From an uncultured Flavobacteriales bacterium (GTDB lineage: Bacteria; Bacteroidota; Bacteroidia; Flavobacteriales_G; Salibacteraceae): a stretch of 64,000 nucleotides of DNA. The first letter of the stretch is position 1; every line of letters begins with the position of its first letter. Of this stretch, positions 51,853 to 61,636 are shown piece after piece. The notes under the pieces were generated by a model. It worked only from the letters and a program-made list of their open reading frames with translations. It did no database searches and was not told where the DNA came from. The stretch spans positions 1 through 64,000 of the forward strand of contig CAJIZE010000001.1 of assembly GCA_905181855.1 (NCBI GenBank), in the 5' to 3' direction. The position numbers were made by a program, and so were the translations under genes.

Positions 51853-52560
51853 ATGAAATATAAAAGAGTTCTTTTAAAAATAAGTGGCGAGGCCCTTATG
51901 GGAAATAAGTCGTTTGGAATTGATAACGAAAGGTTACTTCAGTATTCATTAGAGATTAAATCTGCCCTTGATGCCGGAATTGAATTAGCAATTGTAATCG
52001 GTGGTGGTAATATTTTTAGAGGTATTCAAGCCGAACACGGCAATATAGATAGAGTACAAGGTGATCAAATGGGTATGCTTGCAACCATGATAAACAGCAT
52101 GGCACTTCAATCATCATTAGAGAATCAGGGAATTTATACTAGATTAATGTCTGCCATTAAAATGGAGCAAATTGCTGAACCATTTATAAGAAGAAGAGCA
52201 GTAAGACATCTTGAAAAGAAAAGAGTAGTGATTTTTGGTGCCGGTACCGGCAATCCATACTTTACGACAGATACAGCGGCATCATTACGTGCAATCGAAA
52301 TTGAGGCCGATATTATTTTAAAGGGCACTAGAGTAGATGGAATTTATACCAAAGATCCTGAAAAGAATCCAGATGCTAAGAAGTACGATAACATTTCGTT
52401 TACTGAAGTGTACGAAAAAGGCTTAAACGTAATGGATATGACTGCCATTACTCTTTGCAATGAAAACAAACTACCAATTATTGTTTTTGATATGAATAAA
52501 CCAGGTAATTTAACCAAGATTATGAATGGTGAGAATGTGGGCACTGTTGTAGGGTTGTAA
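51853..52560 (+). CDS. pyrH: UMP kinase
   Basis: 235 residues, amino-acid-kinase fold. [13 protein letters not shown] at the N-terminus, [10 protein letters not shown], and [13 protein letters not shown] for nucleotide binding. Makes UDP from UMP. A TAACTTTC -7-like element at 51826-51833 suggests its own promoter after the tsf terminator. Confidence 0.96.
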   Translation: MKYKRVLLKISGEALMGNKSFGIDNERLLQYSLEIKSALDAGIELAIVIGGGNIFRGIQAEHGNIDRVQGDQMGMLATMINSMALQSSLENQGIYTRLMSAIKMEQIAEPFIRRRAVRHLEKKRVVIFGAGTGNPYFTTDTAASLRAIEIEADIILKGTRVDGIYTKDPEKNPDAKKYDNISFTEVYEKGLNVMDMTAITLCNENKLPIIVFDMNKPGNLTKIMNGENVGTVVGL

Positions 52561-52632
52561 AACTTGCGACCTTGAATTACTAATTTATCCTATTTTTCAT
52601 TTCATTTGTAACGTTGTATTAAATTTAGCACG

Positions 52633-53196
52633 ATGAACGAAGAGTTGAATATGATTTTTGACATGGCAAAAGAATCCATGTTGGAATCAATAAGTCATTT
52701 AAACAAAGAACTTCTTAAAATTAGAGCAGGTAAGGCTACCCCAGCCATGCTTGGTGGTGTAAGAGTAGATTACTATGGTTCATCTACCCCTTTGGGACAA
52801 GTTGCTAACGTAAACACGCCCGATGCAAGAACACTTACTGTTCAGCCTTGGGAAAAATCGATGTTGCAAGAAATTGAAAAAGCAATTGTAAATGCCAATT
52901 TGGGTTTGAACCCACAGAACAATGGTGATGTAATTATTATTAACGTTCCGGCTTTAACCGAAGAAAGAAGACGTGATTTGCTGAAACAAGCTAAGGCAGT
53001 AGGTGAACACGCAAAAGTTGGAATCCGAAATTCACGAAAAGAAGCAAACAGTGAAATAAAAAACCTTCAAAAAGAGGGTTTACCTGAAGACAACTCAAAA
53101 GATGCTGAAGCAGAAATTCAGAAAATAACCAATATGTATAACACTAAAATTGATTCGGTGCTTGATGAAAAAGAGATCGATATCATGACGGTGTAA
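52633..53196 (+). CDS. frr: Ribosome recycling factor
   Basis: 187 residues. HLNKELLKIRAGKATPAML, YGSSTPLGQVANV, and VRNSRKEANSEI-like helices are typical; with EF-G it splits post-termination ribosomes. A TAAATTTA element at 52620-52627 ends only 5 nt before the ATG, so the mRNA may be leaderless if that element is used; otherwise it is read through from pyrH. Confidence 0.96.
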   Translation: MNEELNMIFDMAKESMLESISHLNKELLKIRAGKATPAMLGGVRVDYYGSSTPLGQVANVNTPDARTLTVQPWEKSMLQEIEKAIVNANLGLNPQNNGDVIIINVPALTEERRRDLLKQAKAVGEHAKVGIRNSRKEANSEIKNLQKEGLPEDNSKDAEAEIQKITNMYNTKIDSVLDEKEIDIMTV

Positions 53197-53382
53197 TCAG
53201 CGTAACTAAGAACATCAAACAATTATCCTCAAAGCCAATCTCCCAAATCCGTTTTATTTGCTGAATAACTATAATCAAAAGTAGAATTGTAGCTTTTAGA
53301 CAGTTACGGATAATAATGTATTCGTGCTAAGGTGAGGTTCGTGGTTTGCCCTTGGTGTTGCAATAAAACCTATTTTAGTGAA

Positions 53383-54051
53383 GTGAACAGCTACGTAAAA
53401 AAAGTAACCACCGTATTCAAGCTTAACGCTGATGATACAAACGCAAACTACATGCGTGCTTACATGAAAAGCAATGCCGACTTTTTAGGAATTAAAACAC
53501 CACTAAGAGAAGAGCTTTCGAAGCCATTTTTATTAAAAGATAAATTACCTAGCCTTAATGAAACAATAGATGTGGTTTCGGAGCTTTGGGAGTACCCTTA
53601 CCGGGAAATTAAATACTTTGCACTAACAATACTCGAAAAAAAGGTCAAAGAGCTTGGAGCACATCACTTGGTGCTATGCGAAAACTTGGTACAAGATGAA
53701 TCGTGGTGGGATACGGTTGATTTTATTGCGGCAAGAATTACGGGTCGTGTTCTTTATAGACTTGATCATTTACAAGATAAATATAGCACCGCCTGGAACA
53801 ACCACCCTGATAAGTGGATGAACCGAATGGGCATTATTTATCAATTAAAATTTAAAGACAAAACAAACCAACACACTTTGTTTCACAACTGCGAAACGCA
53901 CGCTGATTCTAAAGAGTTTTTTATTCAGAAAGCTATAGGTTGGGCATTGCGAGAATACACCAAAACAAACCCAACCGCAGTGCAACAATTTGTTGCCGAA
54001 ACCCGGCTGAAACCACTCAGTAAAAGAGAAGCTCTAAGGTTGGTTAAATAA
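53383..54051 (+). CDS. DNA alkylation repair protein (AlkD-like HEAT-repeat glycosylase)
   Basis: About 222 residues from a GTG at 53383 (MNSYVKKVTTVFKLN), which matches the family's start; the frame stays open to 53332, but the extra part (VVCPWCCNKTYF) does not look conserved. AlkD motif DESWWDTVDFIAARITG with the catalytic Trp and Asp, and the N-terminal YMRAYMKSNADFLGIKTPLREEL. Removes 3- and 7-alkylated purines. A monocistronic unit after frr. Confidence 0.88.
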   Translation: MNSYVKKVTTVFKLNADDTNANYMRAYMKSNADFLGIKTPLREELSKPFLLKDKLPSLNETIDVVSELWEYPYREIKYFALTILEKKVKELGAHHLVLCENLVQDESWWDTVDFIAARITGRVLYRLDHLQDKYSTAWNNHPDKWMNRMGIIYQLKFKDKTNQHTLFHNCETHADSKEFFIQKAIGWALREYTKTNPTAVQQFVAETRLKPLSKREALRLVK

Positions 54052-54116
54052 AAATTATTATTGAAGATTTTTTGTTGACCAAACAATCATAAAATCAAAT
54101 TTCGTAAACTTGTTGC

Positions 54117-54782
54117 ATGAACAAGGTTTTTATATTTTTGGCCGCAATTATTCTAATTTCTTCCTGCACGGCAACCCGTTATGTTGAGCCATTAGAAAAA
54201 AACAAACAAGCCGTAGGTTTCAATTTTGGCGGAGCGTTAATTGAATATTCAGGGCTAACAATTCCTATTCCGTTAACAGCTGTTTCTTACGCAAGAGGTT
54301 TATCCGATAACCTAACAGTTTTTGGTAGCCTGCACCTCACGAGTATGTACTACAAAAACTTTCAAACCGATTTAGGTGTAACGTATAAATTGCTCGAACA
54401 AAACAAATATATACCTGCGTTATCAGTAACTCCATCAGTCAATTTTATTAAACACAAAGGTGAAGGCAACAGCAATCTATGGCCGTCAATCGATTTAAAT
54501 GGCTACTGGAATTATGGTAAAAAGAACCACTATTTTTATGCAGGCATAATGAATTGGTTTGAATTATCAAAAACACGAGCGCACAACGAACCAAGTTTAA
54601 GACGAGTTGTATGGAACCCTCAAGTGGGCCACGTTTTTAAGCTAGGCACGTTTCAATTGGCAACAGAACTTAAGTTTTTAGCTCCCTATGAAAAAACGGA
54701 TTTCATTTTTATTCCATACAAGGGGATATTCGGAAGCAATGGCGCAACAGGTGTATTCATTAACCTTTCAAAAACATTTTAA
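54117..54782 (+). CDS. Outer-membrane beta-barrel lipoprotein, unknown function
   Basis: 221 residues. Lipobox ISSC after MNKVFIFLAAIILISSC. Mature strands with aromatic residues (FNFGGALIEY, TVFGSLHLTSMYY, GVFINLSKTF at the end) point to an outer-membrane barrel. Stop and next start overlap by one base, so it is coupled to the hydrolase gene. Family not recognised. Confidence 0.72.
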   Translation: MNKVFIFLAAIILISSCTATRYVEPLEKNKQAVGFNFGGALIEYSGLTIPIPLTAVSYARGLSDNLTVFGSLHLTSMYYKNFQTDLGVTYKLLEQNKYIPALSVTPSVNFIKHKGEGNSNLWPSIDLNGYWNYGKKNHYFYAGIMNWFELSKTRAHNEPSLRRVVWNPQVGHVFKLGTFQLATELKFLAPYEKTDFIFIPYKGIFGSNGATGVFINLSKTF

Positions 54783-55681
54783 TGATGAGAAAATTAATAG
54801 CCCTATTCAGTATAGCTTTTGTGGTTTCATCTTGCGGTAGACTGGACGACATTGCTTATTACAACGACAATACAATTGATCAATATTATTTTGATGGATG
54901 GAGTGAAGAAGGTGAATTTGTACTAAATGATCCAGCTTATTTTATTGACAACAACATGATAAATGAGGTGGTACTTAGTTCACAAGGGCCTGATGAATCC
55001 ACAGCAACCCCAATTTATGCTTTTTACATTGGTGATTTAGCAACTATCGGCTCAGATACAATAATTGTTTATTGCCATGGCCAAAGCGCTCATATGGACG
55101 CGTATTGGTCACGCGTTAAATTACTAGCAAATTGCGGTGGCAAAAACCGCTTTGGCGTTTTAGAAATGGACTATCGCGGTTTTGGTTTATCTGAGGGTAA
55201 GCCTTCAGAAAAAGGCATGTATGCTGACGTTCAAGCCTGCTTGGATTGGTTAAAATCAATGAATGTAGAAGCGTCTAATGCAGTGATGTATGGTTTTAGT
55301 TTGGGTTCAGTTCCTGCCACTGAAATGGCTGCAAATTCAGATTACAAGGTTTCAAAATTAATTCTTGAAACGCCAATGGCTTCTGCCGATAATATTGGGC
55401 AAGAATCGTTATTGATAAATTTCAACACCCATTACATTGTTGACCTAGAATTTAACAACGCTGAGAAAATTAAAAAAATAGACCAACCCTTTTTATGGAT
55501 GCACGGCACAGCCGATGATTATTTAAAAATATCGAATGGTGAGATAATTTACCGAAATTATGATGGTGCTTATGGCGAAGCTCATAAAGTTGAAGGAGCA
55601 AGACATGGATCTGGTGGCGTACCAGAAACATTAGGTTTTGATGAATATCTTAAAATAGTTGAGGAATTTATTGTAAGATAA
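54782..55681 (+). CDS. Lipoprotein alpha/beta hydrolase
   Basis: 299 residues. Lipobox VSSCG near residue 19. Hydrolase motifs: oxyanion-hole YCHGQSAHM, nucleophile elbow GFSLGS, acid in GTADDYL, and catalytic His in ARHGSGG. BEM46/serine-esterase-like layout; substrate unknown. Coupled to the upstream barrel lipoprotein. Confidence 0.85.
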   Translation: MMRKLIALFSIAFVVSSCGRLDDIAYYNDNTIDQYYFDGWSEEGEFVLNDPAYFIDNNMINEVVLSSQGPDESTATPIYAFYIGDLATIGSDTIIVYCHGQSAHMDAYWSRVKLLANCGGKNRFGVLEMDYRGFGLSEGKPSEKGMYADVQACLDWLKSMNVEASNAVMYGFSLGSVPATEMAANSDYKVSKLILETPMASADNIGQESLLINFNTHYIVDLEFNNAEKIKKIDQPFLWMHGTADDYLKISNGEIIYRNYDGAYGEAHKVEGARHGSGGVPETLGFDEYLKIVEEFIVR

Positions 55682-55766
55682 ACTCTTGCAGAGATGAAAG
55701 GAATTAAGTTGAAGCAATTTGCTGCGTTTATTCAATCAACTGTTATATAATTCTATTTTTGAGCTT

Positions 55767-58211
55767 ATGACCAAGCAATACATTGCTGTATTAATTTCCT
55801 TGTTGGTTTTGATTTCTGGGAACATTGTTTTTGCTCAAACACAATTCGTTTCAGGAAAAGTAATTGATGCTGCTACTGGTAAAGTGATTCCTGGGGTTAA
55901 TGTATTCGAGAGTAACTTTAATGGAGCAACAACAAATTCATCGGGTAAATTCAAAATTGAATTAGATACTGGTTTAACTCAGTTAAAATTTTCATTTATT
56001 GGTTACCAATTTAAATCTGTAAAACTTAAAGTTGATGAGGAAAATGATGACTTATTAGTAAGGTTAATCCCAAAAGACTTTGACCTAAAAACAGTTGTTG
56101 TTTCGGCTTCAAAACGATCACAGGATATATATGAAGTACCTGTTTCAATCGAGATACTACCTGCTAAACTGATTGAAACAAAGAATACAGCAAACATCGA
56201 AGACGCACTACAGCAAGTACCATCAGTAAATATTTTGGATGGTCAGGCCAACATCAGAGGAGGTAGCGGTTTTAGTTATGGAGCCGGTAGTAGAGTATTG
56301 GTTTTAGTCGACGATATGCCGATGTTATCAGGTGATGCAAGTGATGTAAAATGGAACTATTTACCGGTTGAAAACATCAATCAAATAGAAGTATTAAAAG
56401 GGGCTTCTTCAGCTCTGTATGGTTCAGCAGCTTTAAACGGAATTATAAATATTCGAACAAAGCAACCAACTGAAACCCCTCAAAGCGACATTAATTTTTA
56501 CAGTGGTGTTTATAGCAGTTTCGGTGATACAGATTCAGAGGGGAACAAAAAAGATACAGCAGGTAATTATTACCGGCCTTTAAAATGGAAAGAAGGAGGC
56601 AGCTCTACGTTTTCTGGTTTTCATATTTCGCATCTTCAAAAAATAAAGAAAACGGGTGTAGGTATTCAAGTAGTAGGTTTTAATGATGAAGGCTACAGGC
56701 AAGGAGAAACAGAGCAGCGTTTACGTGCTAATTTTCAATTAAACCGATTCTTTAACAACAACCTTAAATTGTCGTTAAGTGGAGGTTCAATGGCAACTAG
56801 GGGAGGGTTGTTTTTTCTTTGGGATTCAGATTCAACCGCTTTGCAACCAAGAGGAGGAATTGATACTAGCACAACTTCATTAAGCTATTATACAAATTAT
56901 CGATTTCACCTGGATCCCCGAATAACAGTTTACAGCTCCAAAGGTGATATACATGAATTAAAATCTAGAATTTATTTAACCGACAACAATTCGATAACCC
57001 AGCCAAGTTCACAAGCCAAAAGTTATTATGTTGAATACCAATACCAACATCAAATAGACTCTAGTGCCACTGTTACAGCGGGGTTGAGTTTTTACCGAAA
57101 TGTAATTAACTCAACTCTTTATAACGACCATACTGGGCTAAATGTGGCGCCTTATATTCAATACGACAAGACATGGAAAAAACTCACTTTTAATGCAGGG
57201 TTAAGAGTTGAGTATTTTAAAGTAGACTCCAACGTTTCTTATGTAGATTATTTAATACCAACTGGCATTAAATATACCGATAGCTCAACCACTTGGAACG
57301 ATACCATAGTTTTAGCCAAAAAAGTACCTTGGAAACCGATTGCGCGTATCGGTTTACGATATGAACTAACAAAATCAACATCTTTAAGAGCTTCAGTAGG
57401 ACAAGGCTATCGTTTTCCTTCAATTGCTGAAATGTTTGTTTCTACTAACATTGATTTGCTAAACGTATTTCCTAATCCTGAACTTTCTGCTGAAAGAGGT
57501 TATTCTGCTGAAATTGGCATTAAGCAGGGGTTTCAGTTTGGTAACTTTCAGGGGTATGTTGATGGTGCTGTTTTTTTGACAGAATACACCAACATGATGG
57601 AGTTTAGTTTTGGATTTTACGCACCTGATTCATTAAGCCCACCATATCAACTCGCTGAGTTTTTTAGCTATACTGGGTTTAAATCAATCAACGTTGGCAA
57701 AGCAAGAGTTTCGGGTTTTGACCTTTCTATGGCAGGGTCAGGAAATATTGGTCAAATTGGTGTTTCCGTTTTGGCAGGTTATACCTTCATGAATCCAATA
57801 AGCCTAAATAGAGATTCAGCATATATTTCAACGTATTCTGACACAACAGCAAATGCGCCACTTAAATATCGTTTTAGACATCTTGCGAAAGCAGATTTTC
57901 TATTAGAATACAAACGGTTTTACTTTGGTCTAAGCGGCAGGTACAACTCCTTCATGCAAAATATCGACCGCAGTTTTGAAGAACCGTTGATTCCGCCATT
58001 TGTTGTAACCACTATTTTACCTGGATTAAAAGAATACAGGCAAGGCTACCTTAAAGGCGACTTAGTTGTTGATGCCAGATTGGGCTATCAATTTAACACC
58101 AGTACTATTGCCATTGTCATTAATAACTTTGCCAACAAACTCTACATGGGTCGCCCAGGTGATTTTCAACCACCAAGAACAGTTCAAATACAATACAGAA
58201 TTAAATTTTAA
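55767..58211 (+). CDS. TonB-dependent receptor with carboxypeptidase-like N-terminal domain
   Basis: 814 residues from the ATG at 55767, which gives a clean signal peptide (MTKQYIAVLISLLVLISGNIVFAQ); the open frame further up is not needed. N-terminal CarboxypepD_reg-like domain (FVSGKVIDAATGKVIPGVNVFE) at about 26-108; plug domain with NIRGGSGFSYGAGSRVLVLVDDMPM and GASSALYGSAALNGIINI; then a 22-strand barrel ending in QIQYRIKF. Imports a siderophore, vitamin or saccharide; the substrate is unknown. No SusD partner follows, so a SUS-type glycan importer is unlikely. A TATTTTTG element ends 5 nt before the ATG. Confidence 0.92.
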   Translation: MTKQYIAVLISLLVLISGNIVFAQTQFVSGKVIDAATGKVIPGVNVFESNFNGATTNSSGKFKIELDTGLTQLKFSFIGYQFKSVKLKVDEENDDLLVRLIPKDFDLKTVVVSASKRSQDIYEVPVSIEILPAKLIETKNTANIEDALQQVPSVNILDGQANIRGGSGFSYGAGSRVLVLVDDMPMLSGDASDVKWNYLPVENINQIEVLKGASSALYGSAALNGIINIRTKQPTETPQSDINFYSGVYSSFGDTDSEGNKKDTAGNYYRPLKWKEGGSSTFSGFHISHLQKIKKTGVGIQVVGFNDEGYRQGETEQRLRANFQLNRFFNNNLKLSLSGGSMATRGGLFFLWDSDSTALQPRGGIDTSTTSLSYYTNYRFHLDPRITVYSSKGDIHELKSRIYLTDNNSITQPSSQAKSYYVEYQYQHQIDSSATVTAGLSFYRNVINSTLYNDHTGLNVAPYIQYDKTWKKLTFNAGLRVEYFKVDSNVSYVDYLIPTGIKYTDSSTTWNDTIVLAKKVPWKPIARIGLRYELTKSTSLRASVGQGYRFPSIAEMFVSTNIDLLNVFPNPELSAERGYSAEIGIKQGFQFGNFQGYVDGAVFLTEYTNMMEFSFGFYAPDSLSPPYQLAEFFSYTGFKSINVGKARVSGFDLSMAGSGNIGQIGVSVLAGYTFMNPISLNRDSAYISTYSDTTANAPLKYRFRHLAKADFLLEYKRFYFGLSGRYNSFMQNIDRSFEEPLIPPFVVTTILPGLKEYRQGYLKGDLVVDARLGYQFNTSTIAIVINNFANKLYMGRPGDFQPPRTVQIQYRIKF

Positions 58212-58216
58212 TAAAA

Positions 58217-58747
58217 TTGAAAAAATCGCTTGTTACTGTTACCGCACTCTTATGTCTTACTTTTTTTTATTCTGGCAAGGTTAAGCAGGTAGTTTATGGG
58301 TACTGTAAAAAAGACTACTCTTTAGAGAAGTGTAAAAAAGATATTTTCCCTTATCGATACGATGGGTTTAAACACGTTAACGTAGTCCCAAAACCTTACG
58401 ATCAAATTAAAGAAGTTGCCATTCCTATATATGAAGAAGTTAAATACCGAATTGTTTTTAATCAAGAAGGACTAGAAGAAGGGAGCCCCATTACCACGGT
58501 TCAAGTCTACGATAAGCCTATGGCAGATAAAACTAAAAATTTAATCTACGAATCGAAAGAAAAACATTTTACGTTTGATGTACCTGATGATGTAAACTCA
58601 ACCCGAATTTTCGTAAACTACCTTCTACCTTCTACCAAAGTAGAGTTCCTTGACGTAGAAGACGAAAAGGGAAAAAAAATAGAAGGCCTAAAACGCGAAA
58701 TCGACAAAAAAGGATGTATGATTTTTGTTGTAGCTTTTGAGAATTAA
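58217..58747 (+). CDS. Small exported protein of unknown function
   Basis: 176 residues from a TTG start 5 bp after the receptor gene. MKKSLVTVTALLCLTFFYSG is a signal peptide. The mature part has three Cys near its N-terminus and C-terminus (YGYCKKDYSLEKC and KKGCMIFVV), many Lys/Asp residues, and beta-strand patterns. No family recognised. Position suggests a partner of the receptor. Confidence 0.7.
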   Translation: MKKSLVTVTALLCLTFFYSGKVKQVVYGYCKKDYSLEKCKKDIFPYRYDGFKHVNVVPKPYDQIKEVAIPIYEEVKYRIVFNQEGLEEGSPITTVQVYDKPMADKTKNLIYESKEKHFTFDVPDDVNSTRIFVNYLLPSTKVEFLDVEDEKGKKIEGLKREIDKKGCMIFVVAFEN

Positions 58748-59007
58748 CCCATCTTAAATCTAATTTTCTATTTTAAAGTCTCGGTATGAATTCAATTCAG
58801 ACTAACAGTCTGCACCTGATAATGTTACAATTACAGTGTTAACTTTACTCAATGTATTGTTGGCTGGGTTGGAAAAATATGCTGGACAAAAAGTAAGGAA
58901 AAGGGCTTCTTTACCAAAACATCAATTACACAACAGCGTCTTTTCGAGTACTATTAACTCATCCACTAAAGTACTTAGCAACCAATGAGCCCACAAACCT
59001 CTTAAAC

Positions 59008-60543
59008 TTAGAGCCTCCTTAAAACCTCACTAACATTCACTTTCTTAGCAATCAATGTTTCTAATGCATTTATCGAAACGCGTTCCTGTTGCATAGTATC
59101 ACGATCACGTAAAGTTACGGTGTTATCTTCCAATGACTGATGATCAATAGTAACGCAATATGGAGTTCCTAAAGCATCGTTTCTACGGTAACGTTTACCG
59201 ATAGAATCTTTTTCATCATACGAACATTGAAAACTGTATTTCAAGGTGTTTAATATTTCGTGTCCTTTTTCAGGCAAGCCATCTTTTTTAATTAATGGTA
59301 AGATGGCCAATTTGGACGGCGCTAAAAAGGCAGGAAGCTTTAATACTACTCTTGAACTTCCATCTTCCAATTTTTCTTCTTCCAATGATTTTGAAAGTAC
59401 GCCCAAAAACAATCTATCCAAACCAATCGATGTTTCAACAACATAAGGAACGTAGCTTTTGTTCTCTTCAGGATCAAAGTATTGCAACTTTTTACCAGAA
59501 TGCTCTTCGTGTTGTTTTAAATCAAAGTCAGTACGTGAATGTATTCCTTCTAACTCTTTAAACCCAAACGGAAAGTCAAATTCAATATCGGCAGCAGCAT
59601 TAGCGTAATGGGCCATTTTGATGTGGTCGTGAAAACGATACGATTCAGAACCAAAACCAAGCGCCTCATGCCATTTCATACGAGTGGCTTTCCAGGTTTC
59701 GTACCATTCCATTTCAGTGCCTGGTTTTACAAAAAACTGCATTTCCATTTGTTCAAACTCGCGCATTCTAAAAATAAACTGTCGTGCAACAATTTCATTT
59801 CTAAAAGCTTTACCAGTTTGAGCAATCCCGAAAGGAATCTTCATTCTACCAGTTTTTTGAACGTTTAGGTAGTTCACGAAAATACCTTGAGCTGTTTCTG
59901 GTCGTAAATATATTTTGCTCGAATCATCAGTAACCGAACCCATATCGGTATCAAACATCAAGTTAAACTGACGTACATCCGTCCAATTGCGTGAACCTGA
60001 AATAGGACAAGCAATTTCTAAATCTTCGATCAGCGTTTTGATATCGCCAAGGTTACCATCATCTAATCCAACACGCATTCTGTCTTCAATAGATTTAATT
60101 TTTTCATAGTACTCAACAACTCTTCCGTTGGTTGATATAAACTCAGCTTCATTAAAAGAATCACCAAATCGTTTGGTTGCCTTTTTAACTTCTTTGGCAA
60201 TTTTCCCTCTTACTTTTTCAATATAATCTTCAATCAGAACATCAGCTCTGTATCTTTTTTTAGAATCTTTATTATCGATTAATGGATCGCTAAAAGCATC
60301 AACATGACCTGAAGCTTTCCAGATAGTTGGGTGCATGAAAATCGCGGTATCAATACCAACAATATTCTCATTCATTTGGGTCATTGCTTTCCACCAATAA
60401 TCTCTTAGGTTGTTTTTTAAAGCAACCCCTTGTTGTCCGTAGTCGTAAACAGCACTTAATCCATCGTAAATTTCGGATGATTGAAAAACAAAACCGTACT
60501 CTTTTGAGTGAGATATTACTTGTTTAAAAAGGTCTTCGGCCAT
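59008..60543 (-). CDS. glyQS: Glycine-tRNA ligase (homodimeric class II)
   Basis: 511 residues from the ATG at 60543 (MAEDLFKQVISHSKEYGFVFQ), the usual start; the frame is open 15 codons further. Class II motifs: LRPETAQGIFVNYLN, FRNEIVARQFIFRMREFEQMEMQ-like motif 2 (in parts), and YVVETSIGLDRLFLGVL motif 3, with a C-terminal anticodon-binding domain (APSKLAILPLIKK). Divergent from the DUF3109 gene. Confidence 0.95.
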   Translation of the reverse strand: MAEDLFKQVISHSKEYGFVFQSSEIYDGLSAVYDYGQQGVALKNNLRDYWWKAMTQMNENIVGIDTAIFMHPTIWKASGHVDAFSDPLIDNKDSKKRYRADVLIEDYIEKVRGKIAKEVKKATKRFGDSFNEAEFISTNGRVVEYYEKIKSIEDRMRVGLDDGNLGDIKTLIEDLEIACPISGSRNWTDVRQFNLMFDTDMGSVTDDSSKIYLRPETAQGIFVNYLNVQKTGRMKIPFGIAQTGKAFRNEIVARQFIFRMREFEQMEMQFFVKPGTEMEWYETWKATRMKWHEALGFGSESYRFHDHIKMAHYANAAADIEFDFPFGFKELEGIHSRTDFDLKQHEEHSGKKLQYFDPEENKSYVPYVVETSIGLDRLFLGVLSKSLEEEKLEDGSSRVVLKLPAFLAPSKLAILPLIKKDGLPEKGHEILNTLKYSFQCSYDEKDSIGKRYRRNDALGTPYCVTIDHQSLEDNTVTLRDRDTMQQERVSINALETLIAKKVNVSEVLRRL

Positions 60544-60622
60544 AATGATTTCGTTAGTGGCTGCAAGTTTAGCACTTAAAAACTTCATTTTTAAACCTTA
60601 TCGATTAAACTTTGATGTTGAT

Positions 60623-60630
60623 TAGTTTTG
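60623..60630 (+). promoter_or_regulatory. -7 promoter element (TAGTTTTG), leaderless-type position
   Basis: TAnnTTTG match ending 4 nt before the ATG of the DUF3109 gene, so transcription would start at or next to the start codon. Confidence 0.5.
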
Positions 60631-60634
60631 CCGC

Positions 60635-61216
60635 ATGATCGACATCGACAACAAGGTTTTGTCAAGAGAACTTTTTACCAAAAAATTTGTTTGTGAGTTA
60701 AGCAGCTGCAAAGGTGCTTGTTGTGTTGAAGGAGACTCTGGTGCACCGCTTGAAAAAGGAGAACCAGAAATTTTAGAAACTGAGTTACCCAACATTTTAC
60801 CTTACTTAAATGAGGCAGGCATAAAAGCAATAAAAGAACAAGGACCTTATGTTACAGATAAGCTGGATGGAGAACTGGTAACACCTTTAGTAAACAATAA
60901 GGAATGTGCCTATACCATTTTTGATGACGACGGAACAGCAAAATGTGGCATTGAAAAAGCGTATCGCGATGGAAAAACTACTTTCCACAAACCAATATCG
61001 TGTCACCTTTACCCTATTAGAGTTACTAAGTTTCAAAAATTTGAGGCAGTTAATTACAACCATTGGGATATCTGTTCGCCTGCCAGGACTTGTGGGGCAA
61101 ACCTAAACGTGAAAGTATTCCGTTTTCTCAAGGAGCCTATAATCAGAAAATATGGAAAAGAATTTTATGAAAAAATGGAAATTATAGACAAAGAATTCTT
61201 TGTTGACCAGATTTAA
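60635..61216 (+). CDS. DUF3109 family Cys-rich protein
   Basis: 193 residues. Typical start MIDIDNKVLSRELFTKKFVC and a dense Cys set: CELSSCKGACC at 20-30, then NNKECAYT, AKCGIE, SCHLYPIR, DICSPA and CGANL. These are suited to bind an Fe-S cluster or zinc. Family known from Bacteroidota; function unknown. Confidence 0.88.
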   Translation: MIDIDNKVLSRELFTKKFVCELSSCKGACCVEGDSGAPLEKGEPEILETELPNILPYLNEAGIKAIKEQGPYVTDKLDGELVTPLVNNKECAYTIFDDDGTAKCGIEKAYRDGKTTFHKPISCHLYPIRVTKFQKFEAVNYNHWDICSPARTCGANLNVKVFRFLKEPIIRKYGKEFYEKMEIIDKEFFVDQI

Positions 61217-61636
61217 AATAAATTTAAAAGTAAAGCGAAAGCACTTTAAGATCAAATTATAACTGAAAAAAATCTTTTTACGCCAAATAAAAACCGAGCC
61301 AAAACGTCATCGTTAATAATTGATTTTTGACTAAAAAAAATCAAAATCAACAGGGTCAACACTTTGCGAATCATAATTTATTTAATAACACCAATTTGTT
61401 AATTGCAGATGTTGAAAACTTCATCATTTTGTGAATTTGTTTTGATTGCATGAGAAATCCTTTTTCGCAAGATTTGCTTAAGAAAATCAATAGGTAGTAT
61501 TTCGACCTAGTTTCAAATTATTTTCGCCGTATTAGTTTAAGTGTCTGTTTTGCAGGTAATTAAAGAATTATTTAAAAATGGGCGGGAAGCTTTGTTGCTT
61601 GAATTTCAAGAAGTTAATAAAAATAAAGAACATAAA
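61217..61636 (+). other. 420-bp gap before nrdB
   Basis: The frame of nrdB is open back to 61541, but nothing there looks conserved. The gap has an imperfect inverted repeat TTGATTTT..AAAATCAA around 61319-61351 and a possible TATTTTCG -7 element at 61519-61526. I see no clear NrdR box and no gene. Confidence 0.5.

Noticed and set aside
53332-53382. Cys-rich N-terminal extension (VVCPWCCNK) of the AlkD-like gene
   Set aside because: It could suggest a metal-binding tail, but AlkD-family proteins start near the GTG at 53383 and the region has promoter-like AT sequence.
58748-59007. Gap between the small exported protein and glyQS
   Set aside because: Read on both strands; no ORF, hairpin or promoter-like element stands out, so nothing was called.
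60544-60588. Longer start for glyQS
   Set aside because: The usual bacterial start is MAEDLFKQVI-like; the 15 extra codons are not conserved and crowd the divergent promoter.
61319-61351. Inverted repeat before nrdB as an NrdR box or terminator
   Set aside because: It is A/T-only in its arms with many alternative pairings, lacks the NrdR consensus, and has no T-run in a fixed position.
61541-61636. Longer start for nrdB
   Set aside because: The added residues look unconserved; the ATG at 61637 gives a normal R2 length.
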